From the NCBI RefSeq assembly GCF_006149045.1, contig NZ_VBSN01000059.1, forward strand, positions 124,001-188,000: 64,000 nucleotides of DNA, in the 5' to 3' direction. The translations under genes were made by a program, and so were the position numbers. Below the pieces are notes generated by a model that saw only the letters and a program-made list of their open reading frames with translations, made no database searches and was not told the DNA's origin. Shown piece after piece: positions 54,401-62,318 of the stretch (its first letter is position 1; the number at the start of each line of letters is the position of its first letter). This stretch comes from Dyadobacter flavalbus (GTDB lineage: Bacteria > Bacteroidota > Bacteroidia > Cytophagales > Spirosomataceae).

Positions 54401-54684
54401 GTTTGTTTCTGTTCGCCAAAGCCGATATAAGTTACAATCACTGTATACGGCCCGCCGAGCGGCAGTTCCTTGAAGGCATATTCACCTTTTGCGTTGGTGG
54501 CCGTACCCGTTGTAAAGCCGGTGGATTCATTTTTGACCTGGATCGTGGCACCGGCAAGTTCAGCGTTCTGATTGTCGGTAACTGTACCCGAAATAGATGC
54601 CTGTGTAGTCTGGGCATTAACATCAATGCTGTTAAAAGCACCAAAGGAAATCAGGAAGGCAGAAAGTAAAAGTTTTTTTAGCAT
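51484..54684 (-). CDS. Oar-like TonB-dependent receptor
   Basis: 1066-residue outer-membrane receptor. MLKKLLLSAFLISFGAFNS is the signal peptide (cleavage after VNAQ). Residues about 27-115 are a carboxypeptidase-regulatory-like domain (ISGTVTDNQNAELAGATIQV). The plug follows with LPVNGRNFTSLMDLSPLS, YTIDGMNAKNP and SGGGTVSAVTKSGTNRLSG, the Oar/TonB style. A 22-strand barrel ends in QFQLGLRYSF. No SusD-like partner is present, so the substrate may be a peptide, siderophore or surface structure rather than a glycan. The ATG at 54684 is chosen over 54711, which lacks a signal start. It is convergent to the sulfatase. Confidence 0.92.
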   Translation of the reverse strand: MLKKLLLSAFLISFGAFNSIDVNAQTTQASISGTVTDNQNAELAGATIQVKNESTGFTTGTATNAKGEYAFKELPLGGPYTVIVTYIGFGEQKQTGYILHQGDAIRIKTSMKENDQTLEVVQVVASGIKNKIENIGASTAISAKDITRLPVNGRNFTSLMDLSPLSRGGNISGQLGSSTNYTIDGMNAKNPTSAGSTTSRSGAPYSISIEAVREFQVVTNQYDVTYGRSGGGTVSAVTKSGTNRLSGSAFNYSRASWLSSPYDIRGNKLNTKFSTNQFGFSLGGPIIKDKLHFFVAWDHQQDTRPFVIADVQTAADENRFNITKTTLDKYVDIARSRYGVANTPQYGTFDKSRGSDAVFARIDWQINSKNLLTIRDNYTNDRNKLGLQDNTAINIYESTGNDYNVDNSLLASLRSSINPRLTNELKVQHLYTYQKSSPGDQLPSANIPRAIVENVVSTLSDGTSKSTNIQMGGHRFAQEGFKNNVIQLVDNLYYNTDKVEYTFGIDLMYTRAHSRYGSEVNGRFHYISDAANTSLEKFENLQPYRYYREVPLMDDWSVDGNILNAGIYGQLKTRLATGLDMVAGLRLDYAHYPTSPLNETVLQELNIRTDHRLKSFVVQPRVQFTWDVNERHTDIIRAGAGIFASDINNYVLINNLTFDGKHLATVDVRAPNIPTPDFAAYRNNYANIPSLAAFQLPTINTNGPDARVPVMYKANASYSHYFTDKLRVGVAGYMTLGRNNYFYVDRNMVDEPFFRLADEDNRGVYVPLNSMPANGAGDWLQGRKSQKFGRVLELNSEGKVNQFAFVADATYQYFRDGEITMSYTYNDTRDNTSYNGNVANTATLSLPVKDDPRDLSRMSYSDNHFRHKIVFYGSLPSFYGINVGIRYSGIGGTRYTLLSGANSNADFVSGTNDLAFIFDRNNPSVPENVRNGLQAIMDNPKASQSVKDYINEYSGKMAARNGGINRFYGIFDIRATKRFRIHKSQNIELSADIFNVANLLNKSWGVNESLGNQALYALGIPATTSSPAIPAFDKTNQKFVYRVNTAGIVTPSGNPYQFQLGLRYSF

Positions 54685-54896
54685 GTTCTGTTTTTTGCAT
54701 TTAGGGTGCAAAAAACAGAAATTAGCTTCACCTGAAAGTTACGCGATTGTTAACGAATTGTGAAAAAACGGATCAGATTGTAAATGGTCAATTTTCTGTT
54801 TTCAATAGTATAGTCAGGTTTTCAGGTGAATGGTTTTGGTTGATTGCTTTTCAGAAATGCGGTTTAAGGCATTCATGCTTACTGATAATCTAAATA

Positions 54897-54936
54897 AGTA
54901 GAGGAGGGTAATACTTAGTAGAGGAGGATAATACAA
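54897..54936. repeat. Tandem duplicate of a 20-base sequence
   Basis: Two adjacent copies of AAGTAGAGGAGGGTAATACT and TAGTAGAGGAGGATAATACA (three mismatches) lie upstream of the TonB receptor and downstream of a short hypothetical gene. Confidence 0.75.
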
Positions 54937-54955
54937 AAAATAATGTCAGAAATTT

Positions 54956-55321
54956 TTAATTCCGGTGCATGTAACTGTTCCAGTTGTTTGCAGCGTAAAA
55001 TTCGTTTATAGCCGATTTGATATGCTTTTTCTTGATGCCGCTGTACAGGATTTGTAACTTGCTGGCATGCTCACGATCTAATCTCCGGAGCTTCCAGTAT
55101 TGCGGATGACTATGGTGAATAGGCCGTCTGAATTCCGGTTCGTTGGGTTCTTTGATCAACACGTCAATATTTAACTCCGAAATTTCCGTTTGCTTTACAT
55201 CATGGATGATAACCTTCACCGATCTGCCGGTTTTAAGGTTAAATATCTTTTCGTGAATCATGGTTGTTGCTTGTGATGAGTTGGATACCTGTACAATTTT
55301 CCGGATTTTCAGTACCTTCAA
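54956..55321 (-). CDS. Short hypothetical protein
   Basis: 121-residue protein, basic, not recognised. Middle stretch GRSVKVIIHDVKQTEISELN looks like a beta hairpin; the rest is Lys/Arg/His-rich (HPQYWKLRRLDREHASK, GIKKKHIKSAINEFY) and ends NNWNSYMHRN. No signal peptide. An exact -7 element CAAAATTA (complement TAATTTTG) lies at 55340-55347. An internal ATG at 55261 (MIHEKIFNLKTG) is an alternative start. Its size and codon pattern fit a real gene but it stands between repeats. Confidence 0.55.
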   Translation of the reverse strand: MKVLKIRKIVQVSNSSQATTMIHEKIFNLKTGRSVKVIIHDVKQTEISELNIDVLIKEPNEPEFRRPIHHSHPQYWKLRRLDREHASKLQILYSGIKKKHIKSAINEFYAANNWNSYMHRN

Positions 55322-55827
55322 ACCCTGTTAAGTATGCATCAAAATTAGTCAGGCAGATGTGTTGAGATTATGACCTGGATCAGTTTCAAAACTAATATTG
55401 ATTATCTTTTTGAAGCGGCTCAACTTCTGCCGATTGAATTTACTTGTTCATATGAATCTGCGTAAAAATGGTCGGGAGATAATTTTGGGCATGGAAGTAA
55501 TTTTGGCACAAGCAATTTTGACAAGAGACAATTTTGATGCCGATCAAATTCCGGCACGAAATGCAATTTCAGGCATGAAAGCAACTCGGACATTGCAGGC
55601 AATTTTCAACCTGAAAGATAGCTTCCGGCAAATCACCATTGTTCGTAACAAACCGCAAATTATGCAGTCCTGAACGGGTAATTTCCAATATACAATTTTG
55701 GCATTGTTGTGGCTTGTTTTATAAAAATAACTGTATTTATTGTAGAATATATTGTATAAAAGTTGACACTTTGTAATTATATGTAGTACAATATTTAACT
55801 TGTGTATTCAATACATACATACTCAAC
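55322..55827. other. Interval with degenerate minisatellite before the propeller gene
   Basis: About 500 bases. The middle (55481-55622) holds the AATTTTGGCA repeats annotated separately; the right end is very AT-rich and must contain the promoter of the secreted propeller gene, with TTGACA at about 55763 and TACAATATTT about 20 bases on. A 91-codon open frame (55398-55673) is explained by the repeats and is not called. Confidence 0.55.
55481..55622. repeat. Degenerate tandem repeat array, unit about 15-18 bases
   Basis: About eight consecutive units begin AATTTTG or a variant: 55481 (AATTTTGGGCATGGAAGT), 55499 (AATTTTGGCACAAGC), 55514, 55530, 55547 (AATTCCGGCACGAAATGC), 55565 (AATTTCAGGCATGAAAGC), 55583 and 55601; two more AATTT words follow at about 55680 and 55694. 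Unit length wavers between 15 and 22, so it is not a codon-phased repeat. The approximate consensus is AATTTTGGCATGAAAGC. Confidence 0.6.
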
Positions 55828-58800
55828 ATGAACATATCAGTACCATTTTTTCTCAGGTCTGCAGGCAGATCATTTACTCACGTTTTATTACCGCTCTTCT
55901 TTTTGTTTCTGGTTTACGGAAAAAGTTTCGGGCAGACATGGCAGCTTGCAGGCAAAGCCGGTTTTTCCACAGGTGAGGCATACTATACATCGTTGGTTCT
56001 GGATAATTCCGGTACGCCATACGTGGCTTACTCCGACGAGGGCGACAGCTATAAAGTGACTGTTATGAAATTTGACGGCTCCAAATGGTACCCGGTCGGA
56101 ACACCCGGATTTTCCATCGGCGAGACGTATTTTACATCACTTGCACTCGACAAATCCGGAATGCCTTATGTGGCATTTACGGATGCGGGCAATGACAACA
56201 AGGCTACGGTAATGAGGTTTAACGGTTCGGATTGGGAGTCGGTGGGGCCGGCTGGTTTTTCCAACGGCAATGCTTCCAGTACATCGCTGGTTCTGGACAA
56301 TAACGGCACACCTTACGTCGCTTATACGGATGCAGGAAACGGTTACAAGGCAACAGTTATGAAATTTGATGGTGAAGCCTGGGTTCCGGTGGGCATGGCG
56401 GGCTTTTCTGAAAATTATGCCGGCTATGTTTCGCTGAAACTGGATGGTTCCGGCACACCGTATGTTGCTTATTTTGATTATGGCAACAACAATAAAGCTA
56501 CCGTTATGAAGTTCAACGGTACCGATTGGGAAATAGTGGGCAAGGCTGGATTCTCTGCAGGCAGCTCACCTTATACTTCGTTGGTGCTGGACAATTCAGG
56601 CAAGCCTTATATTTCTTTTAAAGATGACGCCAACGAAAGCAAGGTGACCGTCATGCAGTTTGACGGTAACAGCTGGCAAACGGTAGGAACACCCGGCTTT
56701 TCGGAAGGAGACGTGGATTATCCTGTACTTGCGCTTGACAACGCAGGCGTACCTTATGTTGCTTATACCGAAGTGACCAATGACTACAAAGCAACGGTAA
56801 TGAAGTACAACGGAGCAGATTGGGAAACGGTAGGAGGAGCCGGGTTTTCAGCAGGTGAAGCTTACTACTTTTCACTTGTGATCAACAATTCAAACATTCC
56901 TTATGTAGCTTATTCGGATTACGGTAACGGCGGAAAGGCAACGGTCATGAAACTGGTAATGCCGGTTATGCCGGCCATTACTGCACAGCCGGCTGCCAGA
57001 ACCATTACAGGCGGGCAAGCTGCCAGCTTTTCTGTTAATGCAACGGCGGACGATGAAGCATTAACTTATCAGTGGCAGGTGAGCTACGACAACAGCAATA
57101 CTTTTACCAACGTCACCAACGGCGGCATTTACAGCGGGGCCAATCTTCCCACCCTCAATGTAATCAACGCACCGGTTTCGCTGAACGGGTATCAGTTTCG
57201 TGTACAGGTAAGCAACGGTAATGTTTTGATTTCAGATACAGCGGCATTAACCGTAAATACACCGGCTTTTGACAATGTCAGGACGTGGCAGGTAACCGGA
57301 AATGCAGGTTTTTCCAAAGGAACAGCACTGTATACCTCCCTGGCGCTGGATGCTTCCGGCACACCTTACATGGCGTATTCCGATCAGGGAAATGGCTACA
57401 AGGCAACCGTCATGAAGTTCAGCGAAAATGCATGGGGGCCGGTAGGAACACCGGGTATCTCCATTGATTCCGCAGGTTATACAACACTGGCGCTGAATGC
57501 GTCAGGTACACCGTACGTGGCATTTACCGATGCCGGAAACGATAACAAGGTCACCGTTATGCAGTATGGCGGCAGCAACTGGGAAGCAGTCGGTACACCG
57601 GGATTCTCGACCGGCTCTGCTTCCAGAACCTTGCTGGTTCTTGACAATTCAGGAATACCTTATGTGGCCTACACAGATGCAGCGGACAATAACCGGATCC
57701 ATATCATGAAGTTTGACGGTACAGCCTGGCTTCCGGTCGGCAACGCCGATTTTTCGGCAGGAAACGCCAATTATGTGTCGCTTTCTGTCAACAGCTTTGG
57801 AATGCCGTTCCTGGCTTACTCCGATGCAGCAAACGGAAGCAAGGTAACCGTTGCCAAATTTAGCGGTACCGATTGGGAAACATTGGGCAAAGCAGGCTTG
57901 TCGGCCGACAGCGCTTCTTACATCACAATGGTTCTGGACATTTCCGGCACACCTTACGTATCTTTCAAGGATTATGGAAATGACGGTAAAGTTACGGTAC
58001 TGAAATACAGCGGAACAGCGTGGACGGCAGTAGGCGCACAGGGAATCTCCGAAGGAAGCGCAGATTTTTCAACGCTTGCTCTGGACGCTTCCGGCACACC
58101 GTTTGTTGCTTACACCGAAGTAAGCAATGCATCCAAGGCAACTGTGAAAAGATTTAACGGCACAAACTGGCAAACCGTTGCTTCGGCCGCCTTTACGGCC
58201 GGAGAAGCCGATTATTTATCCATGTCAATAAACAGTACGGGCACCCCGTATGTAGCCTATGCGGATTACGGCAATAATGGAAAAGCCACGGTTCTGAGGC
58301 TGGACGGACAGCCGCTTCCGGTTACATGGATTTCATTCGAAGGCCGTTCTTCGGTGGAAGGAAATATTCTGAACTGGTCAACAGCAACGGAGGAAAATGC
58401 GGATGTCTATGTGATTGAACGTTCGGCTAATGGCAGAGTCTTTTCAGAAATCGGACGGGTGAAGTCGGTTGGGAACAGCAGTCAGGTGCAGAATTACAGG
58501 TTTATGGACAGCCAGCTTCCACAAGAAACCGCAACGCTTTATTACAGAATCAAGCAGCAGGATACAGACGGAAAGCTGGATTACACAAAAATTATAGCAA
58601 TCAGATCGAATGATTTTCTTGCGGATCATGCCATTTCTGTTTCTCCGAATCCATTCGGCAGCAGCAGCATACTTACCTTGCGCTTTGCACAGACGCCCGC
58701 AGCCGCAAAAGGTCAGGTATGGCTTACCGCAATGAACGGGCGCGAGCTTTTCCGGCATGATATTTCCGGTATCTCAGCCTCCGGCGAAGCCGTACTGAAC

Positions 58801-58887
58801 GGTTTACCGCAGCTTGCGCCGGGAATGTATCTGCTGAATGTAAGGATCGGTGAAGAAATGAAAGTGATGAAAGTGGTAAAAGAATAG
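55828..58887 (+). CDS. Secreted double seven-repeat propeller protein with T9SS sorting signal
   Basis: 1019-residue secreted protein. Residues 1-36 are a signal peptide (ending KSFGQ). Residues 37-382 hold seven 49-residue repeats of the form W..VG.AGFS.G.A...SL.LD.SGTPYVAY.D.GN..KATVMKF.G. Residues 383-486 form an Ig-like/PKD-type domain (QWQVSYDNSNTF, GYQFRVQVSNG). Residues 487 to about 830 hold a second set of seven repeats, blade-for-blade like the first. A fibronectin-like segment (LNWSTATEENADVYVIERS) and a type A T9SS sorting domain (SVSPNPFGSS to the end) follow. It is likely surface-attached or released, and may bind a ligand or polymer. No catalytic motif was seen. Confidence 0.93.
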   Translation: MNISVPFFLRSAGRSFTHVLLPLFFLFLVYGKSFGQTWQLAGKAGFSTGEAYYTSLVLDNSGTPYVAYSDEGDSYKVTVMKFDGSKWYPVGTPGFSIGETYFTSLALDKSGMPYVAFTDAGNDNKATVMRFNGSDWESVGPAGFSNGNASSTSLVLDNNGTPYVAYTDAGNGYKATVMKFDGEAWVPVGMAGFSENYAGYVSLKLDGSGTPYVAYFDYGNNNKATVMKFNGTDWEIVGKAGFSAGSSPYTSLVLDNSGKPYISFKDDANESKVTVMQFDGNSWQTVGTPGFSEGDVDYPVLALDNAGVPYVAYTEVTNDYKATVMKYNGADWETVGGAGFSAGEAYYFSLVINNSNIPYVAYSDYGNGGKATVMKLVMPVMPAITAQPAARTITGGQAASFSVNATADDEALTYQWQVSYDNSNTFTNVTNGGIYSGANLPTLNVINAPVSLNGYQFRVQVSNGNVLISDTAALTVNTPAFDNVRTWQVTGNAGFSKGTALYTSLALDASGTPYMAYSDQGNGYKATVMKFSENAWGPVGTPGISIDSAGYTTLALNASGTPYVAFTDAGNDNKVTVMQYGGSNWEAVGTPGFSTGSASRTLLVLDNSGIPYVAYTDAADNNRIHIMKFDGTAWLPVGNADFSAGNANYVSLSVNSFGMPFLAYSDAANGSKVTVAKFSGTDWETLGKAGLSADSASYITMVLDISGTPYVSFKDYGNDGKVTVLKYSGTAWTAVGAQGISEGSADFSTLALDASGTPFVAYTEVSNASKATVKRFNGTNWQTVASAAFTAGEADYLSMSINSTGTPYVAYADYGNNGKATVLRLDGQPLPVTWISFEGRSSVEGNILNWSTATEENADVYVIERSANGRVFSEIGRVKSVGNSSQVQNYRFMDSQLPQETATLYYRIKQQDTDGKLDYTKIIAIRSNDFLADHAISVSPNPFGSSSILTLRFAQTPAAAKGQVWLTAMNGRELFRHDISGISASGEAVLNGLPQLAPGMYLLNVRIGEEMKVMKVVKE

Positions 58888-58911
58888 CCGCGATCCCGGG
58901 ATTTACTGTAT

Positions 58912-58953
58912 AAAAAAGAGACTGCTTTTATTTGAAAAAGCAGTCTCTTTTTT
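58912..58953 (+). terminator. Terminator after the propeller gene
   Basis: AAAAAAGAGACTGCTTTT pairs with AAAAGCAGTCTCTTTTTT, about 25 bases after the stop; it could also serve the convergent membrane protein gene at 59014. Confidence 0.9.
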
Positions 58954-59013
58954 GTTTGAACATCCGGTTTAATAACTCGTTTTACTGAATAAACATCAAC
59001 CTTGTTCAGTGAA

Positions 59014-60204
59014 TTACTTTTTATAATTATTGGAAATATATCCTTCTTCATTTTCAGTACTTGAAACATAAATATTTTTGATTTCGGTATAAGACAGGAT
59101 CGTCCAGGGAATTTGTCTTGGAAAATAAATCAGAAACTGGGTCGGCATCAAAAGACACAGTGCCGCAGTAATCAGAAAAATCCGTTGGTGAACTTTGGTG
59201 CGGTTTAATGAAACATAAATGCCGGAAATGATAAATACAGGAAATGCATATGACAGGCTTCTTGTAATATCAAATACACTGTAAGCGACAATAATATGAA
59301 GCATTAAAATACCCGAAAGCAATACGAGAAGTAATGATTTGCGCTGATTATACATGAGCAGTGCGGCCGACAAAAGCAAAAGCCACAATCCTTCAAATGC
59401 AAGAAAAATCCCGATCAGCCGGTGTTTAAACTGGTATGGAATCAGGCTTAATGCCACGCCCGAATTCTCTCCAAAAGGGGTATGCAAATCAAATTGATAA
59501 GCAAGAAGCATACGGACAATTCCATATGCCAGGCCGGCGAGTACGACTACAAAAGACCGCTGTTTTAAACTTTCACGATTCAATAGCTGCCGCAGGCTTG
59601 ATATGCTGAAACTGTTTTCCTGAAGCAAATGAAAAAGGTAAATGGAAGACAATGCAATGACGGCACGTTCATCTGTCCAGCAGGCCAGCTGCAATGCAAT
59701 GAATATGCCCGCCTTATTACGGAAATACATGCCGAGCAACAGGAAAAAATAAGCAAATCCGTCAAACCAGAAGTCGTAATCCCAAAAGAATGCCTTTGAT
59801 AAATAAACCGAAGAGCAGGCAATGGAAAAATAGAGTAAAGTAGAAGAATTCGTAAATCTTTTCAACAGCTTGATCAGTATGTAAAAGAATGGAATCAGCA
59901 GAAAAGACTGGATAAGATATAAAATAACAATCCTGCGGCCGCTGCCGAAATCTCCGGGATAAAGCAACTTCGCAAGCAACGGTACCGTTAGCCGGAATGC
60001 AATTTTGGAACCGTGTGTATCCGGCGCAATCGGAACGGCTTTCAACGGCTCGCTTACTTTATGAAAAAAATAGGAATAAGTATTATACGGAGAAGGATCG
60101 GCAAGGATTTCCAGATATTTCGGAAAAGTGGTCAGTAATACAAAGGCAAACAGAATAACAGACAATAATAAAATACCCCGGCTGGATGTAAGTAAGTTTG
60201 CCAA
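59014..60204 (-). CDS. Polytopic membrane protein of unknown function
   Basis: 396-residue protein with about ten hydrophobic helices, not recognised. It opens LLTSSRGILLLSVILFAFVL. A periplasmic loop PDTHGSKIAFRLTVPLLAKL and the segments FFWDYDFWFDGFAYFFLLLG and ALQLACWTDERAVIALSS place acidic residues (WDYD, TDER) near the membrane face, as in GT-C glycosyltransferases or EpsG/Wzy-type polymer proteins. It has a soluble C-terminus of about 40 residues. Any glycan role is inference. Confidence 0.7.
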   Translation of the reverse strand: MANLLTSSRGILLLSVILFAFVLLTTFPKYLEILADPSPYNTYSYFFHKVSEPLKAVPIAPDTHGSKIAFRLTVPLLAKLLYPGDFGSGRRIVILYLIQSFLLIPFFYILIKLLKRFTNSSTLLYFSIACSSVYLSKAFFWDYDFWFDGFAYFFLLLGMYFRNKAGIFIALQLACWTDERAVIALSSIYLFHLLQENSFSISSLRQLLNRESLKQRSFVVVLAGLAYGIVRMLLAYQFDLHTPFGENSGVALSLIPYQFKHRLIGIFLAFEGLWLLLLSAALLMYNQRKSLLLVLLSGILMLHIIVAYSVFDITRSLSYAFPVFIISGIYVSLNRTKVHQRIFLITAALCLLMPTQFLIYFPRQIPWTILSYTEIKNIYVSSTENEEGYISNNYKK

Positions 60205-60513
60205 AATAAACGTTGAGTGATTTTCAGAATAAACATAATAATAAAAAAGCTATCTGCAATTGAATTTTTCATATGAATTATTGAAAAAGTAATAATTCTA
60301 CATAGTATAAAACTTCTTGTATAAGGCATTTGTTAAATAGTTTGGAAAGATCACTGGCTTTAATTGTGCATGACAGCGATGAATGTATTTTGTGAAATGT
60401 GAAATGTAAAAAGTGAAATGTTTTGGCTGGTTTGAGCAATCTTTGTATTGTTGGAAAGAGCTTTCCGGTTTGCAGAATTTTTATTTTCCAATTTCAACGT
60501 TAACATTTTAAGA
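60205..60513. other. Intergenic region before the NtrC-type regulator
   Basis: About 300 AT-rich bases between two divergent genes. It contains a short GTGAAAT heptamer run at 60391-60420 (GTGAAATGTGAAATG and a third copy). An open frame reaches TTG at 60448. No exact TAnnTTTG element for the regulator was found. Confidence 0.55.
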
Positions 60514-61848
60514 TTGAAGACGATATTAATCATTGATGACGAGGACAAACTCCGGTCTCTGCTTGCAAGGATTATCAAAGGAGAAGGCTTTGAGGTAGTG
60601 GAAGCTGCGGATGGCCATTCGGGCCTGAAGCAGATTGAAAATCAGGAAATAGACGCTGTGCTTTGCGATGTAAGGCTGCCGGACAGGAATGGCGTCGAAA
60701 TGATCGGCTTGCTGAAAGCGAAAAACCCGCTTGCTGAAATCATCCTTTTAACGGCCAACGGAAATATTGCGGACGGCGTAAAAGCAATGAAAAACGGTGC
60801 GATGGATTACATTGTGAAAGGGGACGACAATGATAAAATCCTGCCGTTACTGGCCAAAGCGGTGGAAAAAGCACACCTGCAGAAAAAGCTTCAGAAGCTG
60901 GAATCCCTGGTTTCGAGTAAATATTCATTTGATGCGATTATCGGCAATTCCCAGACGCTGAAAAATGTAATTGATCTTGCCAGAAAAGTTGCGCATACCG
61001 ATACCGTAGTGTTGCTGACCGGGGAAACGGGAACGGGAAAGGAAGTATTTGCGCAGGCCATTCATCACAGCAGCTCCCGTGCGGACAAGAATTTCGTTGC
61101 GCTCAATTGCAGCGCCTTCGGTCGGGAAATGATGGAAAGCGAACTGTTTGGTTACAAGCAGGGCGCTTTTACCGGCGCACTCAAAGACAAAAAAGGACTT
61201 CTGGAAGAAGCGCATAACGGCACATTGTTTCTGGACGAAATCGGGGAACTTCCGCTTGAACTGCAGGCGCGGCTGCTTCGTGTGCTGGAAACGCACGAGT
61301 TCATAAAACTGGGTGATACAAAGCCGGTTAAATCCAATTTTCGCCTGATCGCCGCTACTAACCGTGATTTAAAGGCTGAATCCGAACAGAAAAGATTCAG
61401 GTCAGACCTGTATTTCCGGCTCAACGTGTTCCAGATCCTGCTGCCGCCGCTCAGGGAAAGGGTGAAAGATATTCCGCTGCTTGTGGAGTACTATCTGAAT
61501 TATTTTGCCAGACAAACCAATAAAAAGAATCCGGGTTATTCAGGGGAATTTCTCAAACTGCTGGAAAACTATGCTTGGGTCGGAAACATTCGCGAACTGA
61601 AAAACGTCATCGAACGGTCCATTATCATCAGCGACGGCGAACTGCAGCCTGAAAGCCTGCCGTTTGAAATCCAGCAGTCCGTTCCTTCCAAAAACACATA
61701 CATGTCTGCTTTCTCCATGGCAAGTGCCGAAAAACTGCATATACAGAAAGTCCTGAATCATTGCAAGGGAAACAAGGCGGAAACGGCGCGTTTGCTGGAA
61801 ATCGGCATTGCCACGCTTTACCGCAAGATCGAGGAATACGGCATTTAG
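60514..61848 (+). CDS. NtrC-family sigma-54-dependent response regulator
   Basis: 444-residue activator. Receiver domain (1-120) with acid pocket IIDDED and phospho-acceptor Asp52 (AVLCDVRLPDRNG). An AAA+ domain follows with GETGTGKEVFAQ (Walker A), ELFGYKQGAFTGALKDKKG including the sigma-54-contacting GAFTGA loop, and FLDEIGELPLELQARLLRVL (Walker B). A Fis-type helix-turn-helix ends the protein (KVLNHCKGNKAETARLLEIG). No ATG is near the family start: TTG at 60514 gives MKTILIIDDEDKL, while an upstream TTG at 60448 adds 22 unrelated residues. No partner kinase is in the window. Confidence 0.9.
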   Translation: MKTILIIDDEDKLRSLLARIIKGEGFEVVEAADGHSGLKQIENQEIDAVLCDVRLPDRNGVEMIGLLKAKNPLAEIILLTANGNIADGVKAMKNGAMDYIVKGDDNDKILPLLAKAVEKAHLQKKLQKLESLVSSKYSFDAIIGNSQTLKNVIDLARKVAHTDTVVLLTGETGTGKEVFAQAIHHSSSRADKNFVALNCSAFGREMMESELFGYKQGAFTGALKDKKGLLEEAHNGTLFLDEIGELPLELQARLLRVLETHEFIKLGDTKPVKSNFRLIAATNRDLKAESEQKRFRSDLYFRLNVFQILLPPLRERVKDIPLLVEYYLNYFARQTNKKNPGYSGEFLKLLENYAWVGNIRELKNVIERSIIISDGELQPESLPFEIQQSVPSKNTYMSAFSMASAEKLHIQKVLNHCKGNKAETARLLEIGIATLYRKIEEYGI

Positions 61849-62235
61849 TAACTTGGTGAAAAAGCTTTAATTTGGTTGTTTCTGTTCGGAATAAGATTCT
61901 CAGTTTGCGTTAGATGTTTCCTGACCTGAAAACGGCATGGCATTAAAGTCTTTTACTTTCAGAGTTTGCAAACATGGCCATGACTGCGAAAAAGGACAGC
62001 ATAAATGCACACATTACAAAGTAGACTTCAGTATAATACTGGCGAAAGAACAACCGGATCGGGTCCGATAGGGAGTTGATGATCTGCATGGGTAAATTTG
62101 TTGAAAAGAGGATTTACAGAAAGTTTGCCTGTGGTTTACTTCTAGAAAGATATTGCAATATTTGTTCAAACCTGTAATTACTGTGGTGACTGCCGGAATT
62201 AATGGGGTTAACCCGGTAAAGTATATTATCAAAGT
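61849..62235. other. Gene-free interval after the sigma-54 activator
   Basis: About 390 bases with only short overlapping open frames (for example 62014-62265 on the minus strand, 62153-62410 on the plus) that show no family similarity. No tRNA, repeat or clear promoter is seen. Confidence 0.5.
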
Positions 62236-62262
62236 AAAAAGCCGGCATTCGGAGCCGGCTTT
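62236..62262 (-). terminator. Terminator after the DUF1501 gene
   Basis: On the minus strand GCCGGC, a seven-base loop and GCCGGC are followed by T5; it lies about 57 bases after the stop of the DUF1501 gene. Confidence 0.8.
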
Positions 62263-62318
62263 CATGAAAATAACTGGAAAAACAGGAACATGGATAACGG
62301 AAAGCTGGATTCCAATCG

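Noticed and set aside
55398-55673. 91-codon open frame on the plus strand in front of the propeller gene
   Set aside because: It reads through the AATTTTGGCA repeats and has no family similarity; repeat spacing is not a multiple of three, unlike a coding repeat.
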